This document shows positions 8,613 through 17,254 of a stretch of 64,000 nt of DNA, piece by piece. The notes beneath the pieces were generated by a model. That model was not told where the DNA came from. It was given only the letters and a program-made list of their open reading frames with translations, and searched no databases. Source of the stretch: CAVTHW01 sp963734625 (GTDB lineage: Bacteria; Acidobacteriota; Terriglobia; Bryobacterales; Bryobacteraceae). The number at the start of each line of letters is the position of its first letter. Position 1 is the first letter of the stretch. The translations under genes were made by a program, and so were the position numbers. The stretch spans positions 274,315 to 338,314 of the forward strand of contig CAVTHW010000022.1 of NCBI GenBank assembly GCA_963734625.1. The letters run 5' to 3'.

Positions 8613-9290
8613 GTGAAACAGAAGACTCTATACCTGATGTGCCTGGTGGGCGCCTGGCTGGTCATGGCGGACATCGCCGTGATGCTGCTGGTGCTGCCGG
8701 ACGAGATGGCGCAGGGCGCCATTTACCGGATTATCTTCTTCCACGTGCCGGCCGCCTGGACCGCGCTGTTGGGCTGCCTCGTCGCGCTGATTGCGAGCGT
8801 CCTGTACCTGACCACCAGGAATCTGCGCTTTGACGCGCTGGCGGTCGCCGTCACTGAGGCCGGCCTCGCGTTTGGCGCGGCCAACCTGGTGACCGGCATG
8901 ATCTGGGGGCGGGTCATCTGGGGAATCTGGTGGACCTGGGACGCCCGGCTGACCTCCATGCTCGTCTGCTGGCTGCTTTACGCCGGCTACCTGATGTTGC
9001 GGCGGGCCGTCGAGGAGCCGACGCAGCGCGCCCGGGTGTCGGCGGTCTTCTCCATCTTCGCTTTCGCCGACGTGCCCATCGTGGTTTTCTCCATCAAGTG
9101 GTGGCGCACCCAGCACCCGCAGCCGGTGGTGTGGGGCGGGGGGGGCATGGATTCGTCGATGTATCGAATGCTGTTTCTGAATTGGGTGCCGTTCCTGTTG
9201 CTGTTCGTTGTGCTGGCGACCCTGAGGATGCGCCAGGAACAGGCGCAGCGTGAGATCGACGCGTTGCGCCGGGAAGCGCACGCACTCTAG
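8613..9290 (+). CDS. ccmC: haem-handling membrane protein CcmC
   Basis: Six-helix protein of the haem-handling family that loads haem onto CcmE. The tryptophan-rich motif WGIWWTWDARLTSML lies at about residues 108-122, and histidines in periplasmic loops (FHVPAAW and the region after IKWWRTQHPQP) match haem ligands known from the family. The start is GTG 8613, three bases after the ccmB stop. The length of 225 residues is normal. Confidence 0.93.
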   Translation: MKQKTLYLMCLVGAWLVMADIAVMLLVLPDEMAQGAIYRIIFFHVPAAWTALLGCLVALIASVLYLTTRNLRFDALAVAVTEAGLAFGAANLVTGMIWGRVIWGIWWTWDARLTSMLVCWLLYAGYLMLRRAVEEPTQRARVSAVFSIFAFADVPIVVFSIKWWRTQHPQPVVWGGGGMDSSMYRMLFLNWVPFLLLFVVLATLRMRQEQAQREIDALRREAHAL

Positions 9291-9303
9291 CGGGGGGATT
9301 GGT

Positions 9304-9462
9304 ATGGAATCGTCGCAGAATTTCACGTTCCTGGTTTACGGCCTGATGGCCGCCTGGCTCATCCTGTTCGGTTATGTGGTGGCGATCGCCAGCCGCGAGC
9401 GCCGCATCCGCGCCGAGATCGAAGGCCTCAAGCGGATGCTGGAAGAGCACAGGCCACGTTAG
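9304..9462 (+). CDS. ccmD: CcmD-like small membrane protein
   Basis: A 52-residue peptide with a single membrane helix (about residues 9-27) followed by a charged helix (SRERRIRAEIEGLKRML). This is the typical CcmD profile of a small partner stabilising CcmABC-CcmE contacts. The ATG at 9304 follows GGGGGATT, 13 bases after the ccmC stop, and is the better start than one inside ccmC at 9250. CcmD is poorly conserved, so the name rests on size, topology and position. Confidence 0.75.
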   Translation: MESSQNFTFLVYGLMAAWLILFGYVVAIASRERRIRAEIEGLKRMLEEHRPR

Positions 9463-9547
9463 ATATTCTGGCTCAGCGAGATACCACTGAACCACGACCG
9501 GGAGGGCGTGGTCAGTATTTGCGACGCAGTACACTTTCGGGTCGTGA

Positions 9548-10045
9548 CTACAGCAGCAACTCGTAGTACAGAAGTGGCACGTCCCGATATCTAACCCGGC
9601 CCACCTCGCGGAAGCCACACCTCGCATAGAAGCCTCCCGCCCCGGCCTCGGCATCATACGCGTCTAAACGAATGGCTTCGCTCGGCCACGCTCTGGCGAC
9701 CGCCTTTGCCTCCTCGACAAGCATTCGTCCAATGCCTTGCCCTTGGAGTCCTGGCTCGACCACCATGTCGATTAGATATAGGGGCCGCCGGACACCCACG
9801 AAATACTTCACGTCGATGGCCCACGGTTTCTTGGTAGCCAACCGCAGCACCGCAACGAGGCGGGTGTCATCCTTGACCACCAGCACGCGCGACGTCTTGA
9901 GGCCCCACAACACACCCCTTTCGGTTACACGCCTGGACCAATGGCCCTTACCGTATCGACGGGTGAGGTGTTCCGCGGCGGAGTTTAAGAGCGAAGCAAT
10001 CGCGGGCGCGTCAGCATTGTTCGCAGTGATAGCCGAAAGTTCCAT
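9548..10045 (-). CDS. GNAT-family N-acetyltransferase
   Basis: A 166-residue acetyltransferase of unknown substrate. The acetyl-CoA pyrophosphate loop QGQGIGRML lies near the middle, preceded by the strand LIDMVVEPGL and followed by RLDAYDAEAGAGGFYARCGF, the usual GNAT C-terminal half. The frame is open upstream to 10132, but the family fold begins at MELSAITAN, so the ATG at 10045 is preferred. It lies in the opposite direction between the ccm operon and the redox operon and is probably unrelated to both. Confidence 0.8.
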   Translation of the reverse strand: MELSAITANNADAPAIASLLNSAAEHLTRRYGKGHWSRRVTERGVLWGLKTSRVLVVKDDTRLVAVLRLATKKPWAIDVKYFVGVRRPLYLIDMVVEPGLQGQGIGRMLVEEAKAVARAWPSEAIRLDAYDAEAGAGGFYARCGFREVGRVRYRDVPLLYYELLL

Positions 10046-10202
10046 TTCGCTCGCTCGGTCAACTCGGCAACCTGGAGCCTGTCTCCATGAGCCACTGCAC
10101 TCCCTCCAGAATAAGGCGCAGGACCTCGCCATTGGAGGACCGCATGTAAAGAGCCAAGGTGATCACATAGAACACCACATTCCCGCCTTGAGCTTCCTTC
10201 AC

Positions 10203-10233
10203 TTGACTTTAGGGCCTTAATCTGGGGTATGGT
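10203..10233 (+). promoter_or_regulatory. possible sigma70-type promoter of the Rieske/cytochrome b operon
   Basis: TTGACT at 10203-10208 and TATGGT at 10228-10233 stand upstream of the Rieske gene. The 19-base spacing is longer than the preferred 17, so this is a weak prediction. A new promoter is expected here because the previous gene is on the other strand. Confidence 0.3.
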
Positions 10234-10251
10234 GTCCCTAAGGGGGCTGGG

Positions 10252-10683
10252 ATGGAAGCTGGGCGGCGTGACATCCTGCGTTGGATTCTGGGCGGCGGTT
10301 TCTTCGCTTCCATCATTTCGTTCCTATATCCCGCGTTCCGTTTCATGAATCCTCCCAACGTCCCGGAAGCTGCGGTGAACGAAGTATCCGCGGGCAAGAC
10401 CGGAGATTTGAAACCCAACAGCGGGAAGATCGTGAGATTCGGCAGCCGGCCGGTTCTGCTGGTCCGCGTGACCGATACCGACTGGCGGGCCCTCTCCGCG
10501 GTGTGTACCCATCTGAACTGCACCGTCCAGTACCAGGAAGCCAGTCACCAGATCTGGTGCGCCTGTCATAACGGCCTTTACGATTTGAACGGGCACGTCA
10601 TCTCCGGGCCCCCGCCCAGGCCTTTGGAGGTATATACGGTACACGTCCGCGGGGAAGAAGTAGTTATTTCACGTCGATCGTAG
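10252..10683 (+). CDS. Rieske [2Fe-2S] subunit of a cytochrome bc-type complex
   Basis: High-potential iron-sulfur subunit that takes electrons from quinol bound to cytochrome b. The 143 residues have an N-terminal membrane anchor (about 11-28) with an RRD upstream that could serve Tat export. The cluster-binding motifs are CTHLNC (C85, H87) and CACHNGLYD (C103, H106), with C90 and C105 for the structural disulfide, followed by the GPPPRPL proline loop. It is the first gene of a six-gene redox operon. Confidence 0.93.
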   Translation: MEAGRRDILRWILGGGFFASIISFLYPAFRFMNPPNVPEAAVNEVSAGKTGDLKPNSGKIVRFGSRPVLLVRVTDTDWRALSAVCTHLNCTVQYQEASHQIWCACHNGLYDLNGHVISGPPPRPLEVYTVHVRGEEVVISRRS

Positions 10684-10700
10684 GATTAGGGGGAGCCGAT

Positions 10701-11795
10701 TTGTCTCAGGTGGGACGAAGGCAAGCGATTCAGTCGTGGCTGGAGGAACGGCTCGGTCTGGAGGGCGTGCGCGAGTTCGCCGCCCATAAGACGGTCCCGG
10801 TGCATTCGGCGACGGCCTGGTACTACTTCGGCGGAATCACCCTGTTCCTGTTCGTCATCCAGGTGCTCACTGGCATTCTGCTGCTGCTCTACTACAAGCC
10901 CACCACCAGTGAGGCTTACGAGAGCGTGCAGTTCATCGTAACCCGCGTGCAGTTCGGATGGCTGGTGCGTTCGATTCACAGTTGGTCGGCCAACCTGATG
11001 ATCCTGTCGGCGTTCGTCCACATGTTCAGCGTGGTGTTTCTGCACTCCTACCGCAGACCCCGCGAGGTGGTCTGGCTGAGCGGCATCGCCTTGCTGGGGC
11101 TGGCGCTGGCTTTCGGATTCAGCGGGTATCTGCTCCCCTGGAACACGATTTCTTACTTCGCCACCAAGGTCGGCACGGACATGGCCGCCAGCGTGCCCTG
11201 GATCGGCCCCGAGGTAGCGCGCTACCTGCGCGGCGGAGAGGAAGTGGGCGGCGGGACTCTGACCCGGTTCTTCGGATTCCATGTGGCGGTGCTGCCGGGC
11301 GCCATGACCCTGTTCCTGCTGGTGCATCTGGTCCTGGTGCAGAAGTTCGGGATCAGCGTTCCACCCAAGTTCGAGGAAGCCCACCGGAACTCGGGACGAA
11401 CGATCCCCACCATGCCGTTCTTCCCCAACTTCTTTCTGCGTGAATTGATGGCCTGGTACGCCGCCCTTGGGGTGCTGGGCGCGCTGGCCGCCCTGTTTCC
11501 GTGGGAGTTGGGCTTGAAGGCCGACCCGTTCGCTTCGGCGCCCGCCGGGATCCGTCCCGAATGGTACTTTCTGGCGCCATTCTACACCTTGAAGCTGATT
11601 CCGAGTCATGTGTGGTTTTTCGAAGGCGAATTGCTGGGATTGTTCGGTTTCGGATTGCTGGCCGCGTTCTGGGTGCTGCTGCCGTTCTGGGCCACGAACC
11701 GGGCCGGAACATTGCGGACCAGGCTGGTCAGTGGGGCGGGGGTCGTCCTGCTGGCTTACCTGGCGACATTCTCAGCCTTGGGGTACTGGCGATGA
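10701..11795 (+). CDS. cytochrome b of a bc/b6f-type complex (b6 and subunit IV regions in one chain)
   Basis: Membrane subunit with two b haems and the quinol oxidation site. The 364 residues contain the four-helix core with paired histidines (IHSWSANLMILSAFVHM and FFGFHVAVLPGAMTLFLLVH) and the Qo-site PEWY sequence at about residue 275 (GIRPEWYFLAPFY). Helices of the C-terminal domain follow in the same chain. The start is TTG at 10701 behind AGGGGGAG, 17 bases after the Rieske stop. The stop overlaps the next start as ATGA. Confidence 0.93.
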   Translation: MSQVGRRQAIQSWLEERLGLEGVREFAAHKTVPVHSATAWYYFGGITLFLFVIQVLTGILLLLYYKPTTSEAYESVQFIVTRVQFGWLVRSIHSWSANLMILSAFVHMFSVVFLHSYRRPREVVWLSGIALLGLALAFGFSGYLLPWNTISYFATKVGTDMAASVPWIGPEVARYLRGGEEVGGGTLTRFFGFHVAVLPGAMTLFLLVHLVLVQKFGISVPPKFEEAHRNSGRTIPTMPFFPNFFLRELMAWYAALGVLGALAALFPWELGLKADPFASAPAGIRPEWYFLAPFYTLKLIPSHVWFFEGELLGLFGFGLLAAFWVLLPFWATNRAGTLRTRLVSGAGVVLLAYLATFSALGYWR

Positions 11796-14155
11796 AGCGG
11801 GCCTGGCGTTACTGGTTTCTGGCGGTTCTCACGGTGGCGGCAGCGGCGGCCGCCGCGAAGGATTCCTGCGTCGAGTGCCACTCCGCCCTGGAAGGCGCAC
11901 TGTCGGCGCCAGCCGTGGGGTACGCTAACGACATCCACGGCCGGTTCCAATTCAGTTGCTCGGATTGCCACGGAGGAGACCGGACCGCGGATGACCCGAC
12001 AGTCGCGATGAGCCGCGCCCGCGGTTACACCGGCAAGCCCAGCCGCGCCGCAATACCGAAGTTGTGCGCCCGCTGCCACGCCGACGCCGCGCTGATGCAC
12101 AAGTACAATCCGCAGGAACGGGTGGATCAATACGCCCTGTACCTGACCAGCACCCACGGGAAGCGGATCGCCGCCGGCGACACCGCAGCCGCGGTTTGCA
12201 CCGACTGCCACGGCGTGCACGGCATACGCGAGGTCAAGGACGGGCAATCCCCGGTTCACCCTCTGCGCCTGCCTTCGACCTGCGCCCGCTGTCACTCCGA
12301 TCCGAAGCACATGGCGAAGTACCAGATCCCGACCGACCAGCTCGTGGAGTACCAGAAGAGCGTTCACTGGGAGGCCCTCCAGAAGCGGGGCGATCTCTCG
12401 GCGCCGAGTTGCGCGTCGTGCCACGGCAACCACGGCGCGACTCCCCCAGGGGTCGGCTCCGTGGCCGCTGTGTGCGGAACCTGCCACGTGCTGATGGAGA
12501 ACCTCTACAATAAGAGCCCTCACCAGGCGGCATTCGCCGCCATGAATCTTGGCGGTTGCGTGGTCTGCCACTCCAATCACGCGGTCCTGAAGCCCTCCGA
12601 CAAGATGCTGGCCGGGACCGGCTCGGTCTGCTCGCAATGCCACGAGGCTACCTCGCCCGGCGGGGTCGCCGCGGTGGAAATGGCCGGTTCGATAAAGAAA
12701 CTGGACGACGCGATCGCTAGTTCGGACGCGATCCTGGCGGATGCTTCCCGGTCCGGCATGGAGGTTTCCGAAGCCCTCCTGCGGCAGAACGACGCCGACG
12801 AAGCTCTGGTGAAGGCCCGGGTGGCGGTGCACGCGTTTCGTGCCGGCGCCGTGTCGGAGGTCGTGGGCCAGGGCCTCAAAACCGCGGCCGAAACTCATCA
12901 GGCCGGCCAGCAGGCGCTATTGGAGAGGAACCACCGGCGCGTCGGCTTGGGTATTGCCCTGTTGACCATTCTGATCGTAATCGGGGGACTATGGCTAGCA
13001 ATTCGCCGCCTGGAAAACCCCCAGTCGCGTAAGCCAGCGGTAGCTTGCCGGCCTTTTTCATCCTCCCCCTGGCCGCTGTCCTCTGCGCATCGGGGGCCAG
13101 CTAGTCTGGAGCCGGCCAGCAGCGCCGAGGTCTGCGGGCGCTGTCATCAGGCCATACTGGCTGCCTGGAAGACTTCGGCCCACGCCAAAGCCATGGAGAG
13201 TCCCTTGTTTCAGCAGGCGTTGGGGTTGACCGAGGCCGAACTCGGCTCCGGCGCCCAGGCGACGTGCCTTGCTTGCCATGCCCCATTGGCCGCTTTAACG
13301 AAAGATTCCGCCCTTCGTTTGAAGACCAGTTGGGAAGGAGTCACCTGCGATTATTGCCATTCCATCCGGGACGTCTCGCTCTCGGGCGTGAATCCAAGGG
13401 CCGCGGTTGAACTCTCGCTCGTTAAGAGCGGACCGCTGAAGGACGCCGTCGCGCCGGTGCACGGAACGCTATACTCCCCGGTGCACACCTCGTCTCTGGC
13501 TTGCGCTCCGTGCCACGAGTATCGGAATTCGCTCGGCTTTTCCGTGCTCTCGACGTACTCCGAGTGGACCGCCAGTCGCTACGCGCGAGAGGGCAAGACT
13601 TGCCAGTCTTGTCACATGTACAAGGTGGCCGGCGACGTCGTGGACCCGAGGGTGATGAGGCTAAGCGAAGCCAAGGTGAACCTGCATCAAATGCCTGGCA
13701 GCCATTCGCTCGAGCAGTTGAACAAGACGGTCAGGGCGAATCTCTCCACAACCCGGGAGAAGGATCGCCTGAAGGTCACGATCGAGGTCACCAATCGCGA
13801 GGCCGGACACTATGTGCCTACCGGGTCGCCGTTGCGGCAGTTGGTGTTGGAACTGACGGTCGATCCCTATAACCGGCAGCGGCTCCGGGAAGAACGGGTG
13901 TACCGCCGTTCCGTGGCGGACAAGGACGGCAAGCTCTTGGACGCCGAGCACAATGCGTTTCGAAAGGCCGCTCGTGTCGTTTCCGACACCCGTCTGGCCC
14001 CCGACGAAAAAAGAACGGAGGAGTTCGTGTTCCCCGTCCCGGCGGGTGTATCCGCCCAGATGAAGGCCTCGTTTACGTACGTCTTCTCGCCGTCGCCCAG
14101 CAGCGGAATCAGGGAGCGCATCACGTTCCTTACCATCGATCGGTTCGTGCGTTAG
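11792..14155 (+). CDS. multihaem cytochrome c reading frame: nonahaem unit plus pentahaem unit, probably two genes joined by a frame error
   Basis: The ATG at 11792 overlaps the cytochrome b stop. The 787 residues begin with a signal peptide (about 1-22), followed by nine CxxCH motifs (CVECH through CSQCH) and a membrane helix at about 384-405. A second block with five CxxCH motifs follows (CGRCH, CLACH, CDYCH, CAPCH, CQSCH), then a beta-rich tail. With a cleaved signal peptide, the helix would leave the second block in the cytoplasm, where haem attachment does not occur. In the +1-related frame at 13039-13095 lies a signal-like stretch LPAFFILPLAAVLCASGAS, so two separate periplasmic cytochromes are likely. 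They would pass electrons from the bc complex. Confidence 0.8.
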   Translation: MKRAWRYWFLAVLTVAAAAAAAKDSCVECHSALEGALSAPAVGYANDIHGRFQFSCSDCHGGDRTADDPTVAMSRARGYTGKPSRAAIPKLCARCHADAALMHKYNPQERVDQYALYLTSTHGKRIAAGDTAAAVCTDCHGVHGIREVKDGQSPVHPLRLPSTCARCHSDPKHMAKYQIPTDQLVEYQKSVHWEALQKRGDLSAPSCASCHGNHGATPPGVGSVAAVCGTCHVLMENLYNKSPHQAAFAAMNLGGCVVCHSNHAVLKPSDKMLAGTGSVCSQCHEATSPGGVAAVEMAGSIKKLDDAIASSDAILADASRSGMEVSEALLRQNDADEALVKARVAVHAFRAGAVSEVVGQGLKTAAETHQAGQQALLERNHRRVGLGIALLTILIVIGGLWLAIRRLENPQSRKPAVACRPFSSSPWPLSSAHRGPASLEPASSAEVCGRCHQAILAAWKTSAHAKAMESPLFQQALGLTEAELGSGAQATCLACHAPLAALTKDSALRLKTSWEGVTCDYCHSIRDVSLSGVNPRAAVELSLVKSGPLKDAVAPVHGTLYSPVHTSSLACAPCHEYRNSLGFSVLSTYSEWTASRYAREGKTCQSCHMYKVAGDVVDPRVMRLSEAKVNLHQMPGSHSLEQLNKTVRANLSTTREKDRLKVTIEVTNREAGHYVPTGSPLRQLVLELTVDPYNRQRLREERVYRRSVADKDGKLLDAEHNAFRKAARVVSDTRLAPDEKRTEEFVFPVPAGVSAQMKASFTYVFSPSPSSGIRERITFLTIDRFVR

Positions 14156-14181
14156 TATGACCTTGTGAAAAGGAAGCGTTG

Positions 14182-14910
14182 ATGCCCCAGCAACTTACTC
14201 GCTTGTTAATTGTATTCGGCCTGCTGGTGGCCGCTTTGTTGGCTGCGCGCCATTTTCTGATTCCAAAGACCTTCGGGCAATTGGGGCACTACCGGGCGGC
14301 CGCCATCGATGAGATTGCCGCGCTGCCCATCAAGTACGCGGGCCGCGAGGCGTGCGCCGCGTGTCACGAGGACATCGCCAAGCTGCACGGCGGACGCAAG
14401 CACGCCGGCGTCACCTGCGAAGTATGTCACGGGCCGGCGGCCGCGCACGTGAACTCCCCCCTGGAGGTTAAGTTGCCCGCTCCCAGGGAGCGCGCCAGGT
14501 GTCCGCTCTGTCACGGCTACGATCCCTCGCGTCCTACCGGCTTTCCCCAGATCGATCCGGCGACGCACAATCCCCTTAAGCCCTGCATCAGTTGCCACAA
14601 CCCGCACGCGCCGGAGCCCCCCAGCGTGCCCGAAGAGTGTTCCGCCTGTCATGGCAACATCGCCCGAACCAAGGCCGTTTCTCCCCACGCACAGCTTCCA
14701 TGTACGCAGTGCCATGAGACCGATAAGCAGCACAAGATTACTCCGGCCGCGAGCCGGCCGACGATCCCCGCCGCGCGCGAGTTCTGCGGGAAATGCCACG
14801 CCCAGGACGCGGGAAGCCCTAAGAGCATCCCGCGAGTGGATATGGCGGATCACGGCGGCCGTTACGTTTGCTGGCAGTGTCACTATCCCCATTACCCGGA
14901 GCTAAGATGA
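14182..14910 (+). CDS. membrane-anchored octahaem cytochrome c
   Basis: A 242-residue protein with an N-terminal signal anchor (about 5-25) and eight CxxCH haem-binding motifs: CAACH, CEVCH, CPLCH, CISCH, CSACH, CTQCH, CGKCH and CWQCH. The spacing with HNPH and HYPHYPE histidines resembles periplasmic electron-transfer cytochromes near NrfCD-like modules. The ATG at 14182 is chosen over the adjoining TTG at 14179. The stop overlaps the ferredoxin start as ATGA, so the two are coupled. The most likely role is transfer between the quinone-linked membrane subunits and a periplasmic partner. Confidence 0.9.
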   Translation: MPQQLTRLLIVFGLLVAALLAARHFLIPKTFGQLGHYRAAAIDEIAALPIKYAGREACAACHEDIAKLHGGRKHAGVTCEVCHGPAAAHVNSPLEVKLPAPRERARCPLCHGYDPSRPTGFPQIDPATHNPLKPCISCHNPHAPEPPSVPEECSACHGNIARTKAVSPHAQLPCTQCHETDKQHKITPAASRPTIPAAREFCGKCHAQDAGSPKSIPRVDMADHGGRYVCWQCHYPHYPELR

Positions 14911-15707
14911 AACGCGAGGATCCTCAAACCAGTCCCATTGAATCGGCCGGGAAGCCTCGGACCGGCACGCTCGACCGGAGGACTTTCCTTTCCAGCGCGT
15001 TGCCGGCTCCCCTGACTCTCGTCGCCCTCTTGCAGGTAGGAAAGTCCCCGGCGCCGGAGGCGCCCGGCTACAAAGCGGCGGACCACACCTACGCCATGGC
15101 AGTCGACCCGGCCCGCTGCATCGGCTGCGGGCGCTGCGCGGAGGCCTGCAAGACCGAGAACGACGTCCCCCGCGAGCCGTTCTATTTCCGGACCTGGATC
15201 GAGCGTTACGTGGTTCAGACCAATGGCGAAACCGTCGTCACCAGCCCCAACGGCGGCATCGCCGGGTTCCCGCCCGTGACTGAAACCGGCATTCTGCGCA
15301 CCTTCTTCGTTCCCAAGCTCTGCAACCAGTGCGCCAATCCGCCCTGCGTCCAGGTCTGTCCCGTAGGCGCCACCTTTACCACCCCGGACGGCGTCGTGCT
15401 CGTCGACAAGACCTATTGCGTCGGCTGCCGCTATTGCATCCAGGCTTGCCCATATGGGGCCCGCTTCCTGCACCCGGTAACGCGCACCGCCGAGAAGTGT
15501 ACCTTCTGCTACCACCGCCTGATGAAAGGCCTCACCCCGGCCTGCGTCGAGGTTTGCCCGACCCAGGCGCGCATCTTCGGCGACCTGCAGGAGCGGGCCA
15601 GCCCGCTGTCCCGCTTCCGGCGGATGAACAAGATCCAGGTTCTCAAGCCTCAGCTCAATACCGAGCCCAAGGTCTATTACGCCAACCTCGACGGGGAGGC
15701 CAGATGA
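14907..15707 (+). CDS. Tat-exported four-cluster ferredoxin subunit (NrfC/PsrB/DmsB-like)
   Basis: Electron-transfer subunit with four cysteine groups for [4Fe-4S] clusters: CIGCGRCAEACK, CNQCANPPCVQVCP, CVGCRYCIQACP and CTFC with CVEVCP. The N-terminus contains DRRTFLSSALPAPL, a Tat-type signal, so it should act on the outer face of the membrane. The ATG at 14907 (266 residues) overlaps the octahaem cytochrome stop and is preferred to 14868 inside that gene. Such proteins normally sit between a catalytic subunit and an NrfD membrane subunit. No molybdopterin subunit is present here. Confidence 0.92.
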   Translation: MKREDPQTSPIESAGKPRTGTLDRRTFLSSALPAPLTLVALLQVGKSPAPEAPGYKAADHTYAMAVDPARCIGCGRCAEACKTENDVPREPFYFRTWIERYVVQTNGETVVTSPNGGIAGFPPVTETGILRTFFVPKLCNQCANPPCVQVCPVGATFTTPDGVVLVDKTYCVGCRYCIQACPYGARFLHPVTRTAEKCTFCYHRLMKGLTPACVEVCPTQARIFGDLQERASPLSRFRRMNKIQVLKPQLNTEPKVYYANLDGEAR

Positions 15708-16960
15708 TGATGCAAGCGGCACAGCCTCTGATGGACGTCCTGCAGCAGGTGAAGGGTTATATCTACCCCAACGAAGTCGAGCTGCAATGGGGCCTGCTCG
15801 TGGTCGTTTATCCGTACCTTACCGGACTCGTCGCCGGCGCGTTCATTCTGGCCTCGCTCGAGCGCGTCTTCAACGTCAAGGAGGTCCAGCCCACCTACCG
15901 CCTGTCTTTGCTCACCGCCCTCGCCTTCCTCATCGTCGCCCCGCTGCCGCTGCTGGCGCACCTGGGCCATCCCGAGCGCTCGTTCGAGATGTTTCTCACC
16001 CCCAACCCGAAGTCGGCCATGGCGATGTTCGGTTTTGTTTACGCCTGGTACCTGATGGTTGTTCTCGTGTTGGAAATCTGGCTGGACTACCGCCGGGACG
16101 CGGTGATCTGGGCCTCCCAGGAAAAAGGGCTGCGCCGCTTCCTGCATCGTCTCTTCACCCTCGGAGCCAACGACATCTCCCAACCGGCGCTGCGCTTCGA
16201 TCGCCGCGCGGGCAGGCTGATCACCCTCATCGGGATACCTTCAGCCTTTCTGTTGCATGGCTACGTCGGGTTCATTTTCGGCTCCATCAAGGCCAATCCG
16301 TGGTGGAGCAGCGTGCTGATCCCGATCGTTTTCCTTTTCTCGGCGATTGTCTCCGGCATCGCCCTCATCACCCTGCTCTACCTGGTGAGCTGCCTGGTGC
16401 GGCGCACCGAAATCGACATGGCCTGCGCCGACAAACTCGGCTCCTTCCTGCTCTATGCCCTGATCGTGGATTTCTCTCTCGAGATGCTGGATTTCATCCA
16501 TCGCCTGTATCAGGCCGAGGAGTCCATCAAGATCCTCTCGCAGATGATCGCCAGCCAGTTGTTCCTGAGCCTGGTAGTGCTTCAGGTGCTGCTCGGAACG
16601 CTGGTGCCGATGCTGCTGTTGGCCTTGGTGAGCCCCGCCTTCCGCTCCCACGGCCGTGCTTTGGTGCAGGTTCCGGCCGAACTGCGGCGGCTGGTCTATT
16701 TCTGTTCGGCGATTCTCATCCAGATGGGTATCTTCAGCACTCGCTGGAACGTCGTGATCGGCGGCCAACTATTTTCCAAGAGCCTGCGCGGCCTGACCGT
16801 CTACAAACTGGAACTGCTGGGGGTGGAGGGCTTCTTCATGTCCATGCTGCTCCTGATTCTGCCCTTCGTCATCCTCTATGTCCTGATCGTGGTGCTCCCG
16901 CCCTGGCCGGATCGCGAAGCAAAACTGGAAGCCGCTGAAGCGCTCCCGACGCCAAAGTAG
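15704..16960 (+). CDS. NrfD/PsrC-family quinone-interacting membrane subunit
   Basis: A 418-residue integral membrane protein with about nine to ten helices and no cofactor motifs, typical of the NrfD family that exchanges electrons with quinones. The opening segment GLLVVVYPYLTGLVAGAFIL and the HLGHPERSFEMF loop are family-like. Three ATGs in a row occur at 15704, 15707 and 15710; the first overlaps the ferredoxin stop as ATGA and is used here. It closes the Rieske-cytochrome b-multihaem operon, giving that cluster two separate quinone-reactive membrane proteins. Confidence 0.92.
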   Translation: MMMQAAQPLMDVLQQVKGYIYPNEVELQWGLLVVVYPYLTGLVAGAFILASLERVFNVKEVQPTYRLSLLTALAFLIVAPLPLLAHLGHPERSFEMFLTPNPKSAMAMFGFVYAWYLMVVLVLEIWLDYRRDAVIWASQEKGLRRFLHRLFTLGANDISQPALRFDRRAGRLITLIGIPSAFLLHGYVGFIFGSIKANPWWSSVLIPIVFLFSAIVSGIALITLLYLVSCLVRRTEIDMACADKLGSFLLYALIVDFSLEMLDFIHRLYQAEESIKILSQMIASQLFLSLVVLQVLLGTLVPMLLLALVSPAFRSHGRALVQVPAELRRLVYFCSAILIQMGIFSTRWNVVIGGQLFSKSLRGLTVYKLELLGVEGFFMSMLLLILPFVILYVLIVVLPPWPDREAKLEAAEALPTPK

Positions 16961-16978
16961 CGCAAGCTTCAGCTTGCG
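16961..16978. repeat. REP-like palindrome (GCAAGCT-TC-AGCTTGC core)
   Basis: A perfect inverted repeat with 8-base arms and a TC loop lies directly after the NrfD stop codon. The same core recurs at 47041-47060. It could form a small hairpin and help end transcription, but no T-run follows. Confidence 0.55.
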
Positions 16979-17017
16979 GCTGACTTTCCTCGAACGTTGT
17001 GAGAAAAGTTGGCTAGA

Positions 17018-17254
17018 ATGGAAGGCGAGGAATCTCCATTGCCGCGCCAGTTCGATGTTGTCATTGAACGGGATGAAGAAGGCTATTACGTCGATTCTGT
17101 CCCACAACTCCCCGGATGCCATACTCAGGCTAAGTCTTTAGATGAGGTTACGCAACGCATTCGCGAGGCCGTTGAATTGTGTCTAGAAGTGGCGGGTGAG
17201 CCCAAACAGACACTCGAGTTCATCGGCATTCAGCGCATCACCGTTGCGGCATGA
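17018..17254 (+). CDS. hicB: HicB-family antitoxin
   Basis: A 78-residue protein of the UPF0150/HicB fold. The N-terminal segment VVIERDEEGYYVDSVPQLPG followed by CHTQAKSLDEVTQRIREAVE is the typical partial RNase-H-like domain that neutralises HicA. The ATG at 17018 is preferred to TTG 17009. The stop overlaps the next ATG, so the toxin was made by coupled translation. The antitoxin frame is complete although its toxin is not. Confidence 0.85.
   Translation: MEGEESPLPRQFDVVIERDEEGYYVDSVPQLPGCHTQAKSLDEVTQRIREAVELCLEVAGEPKQTLEFIGIQRITVAA

Noticed and set aside
10252..16960. Redox operon read as alternative complex III
   Set aside because: That complex needs a large ActB-type fused subunit and ActD-F; these are absent, and Rieske and cytochrome b are present instead.
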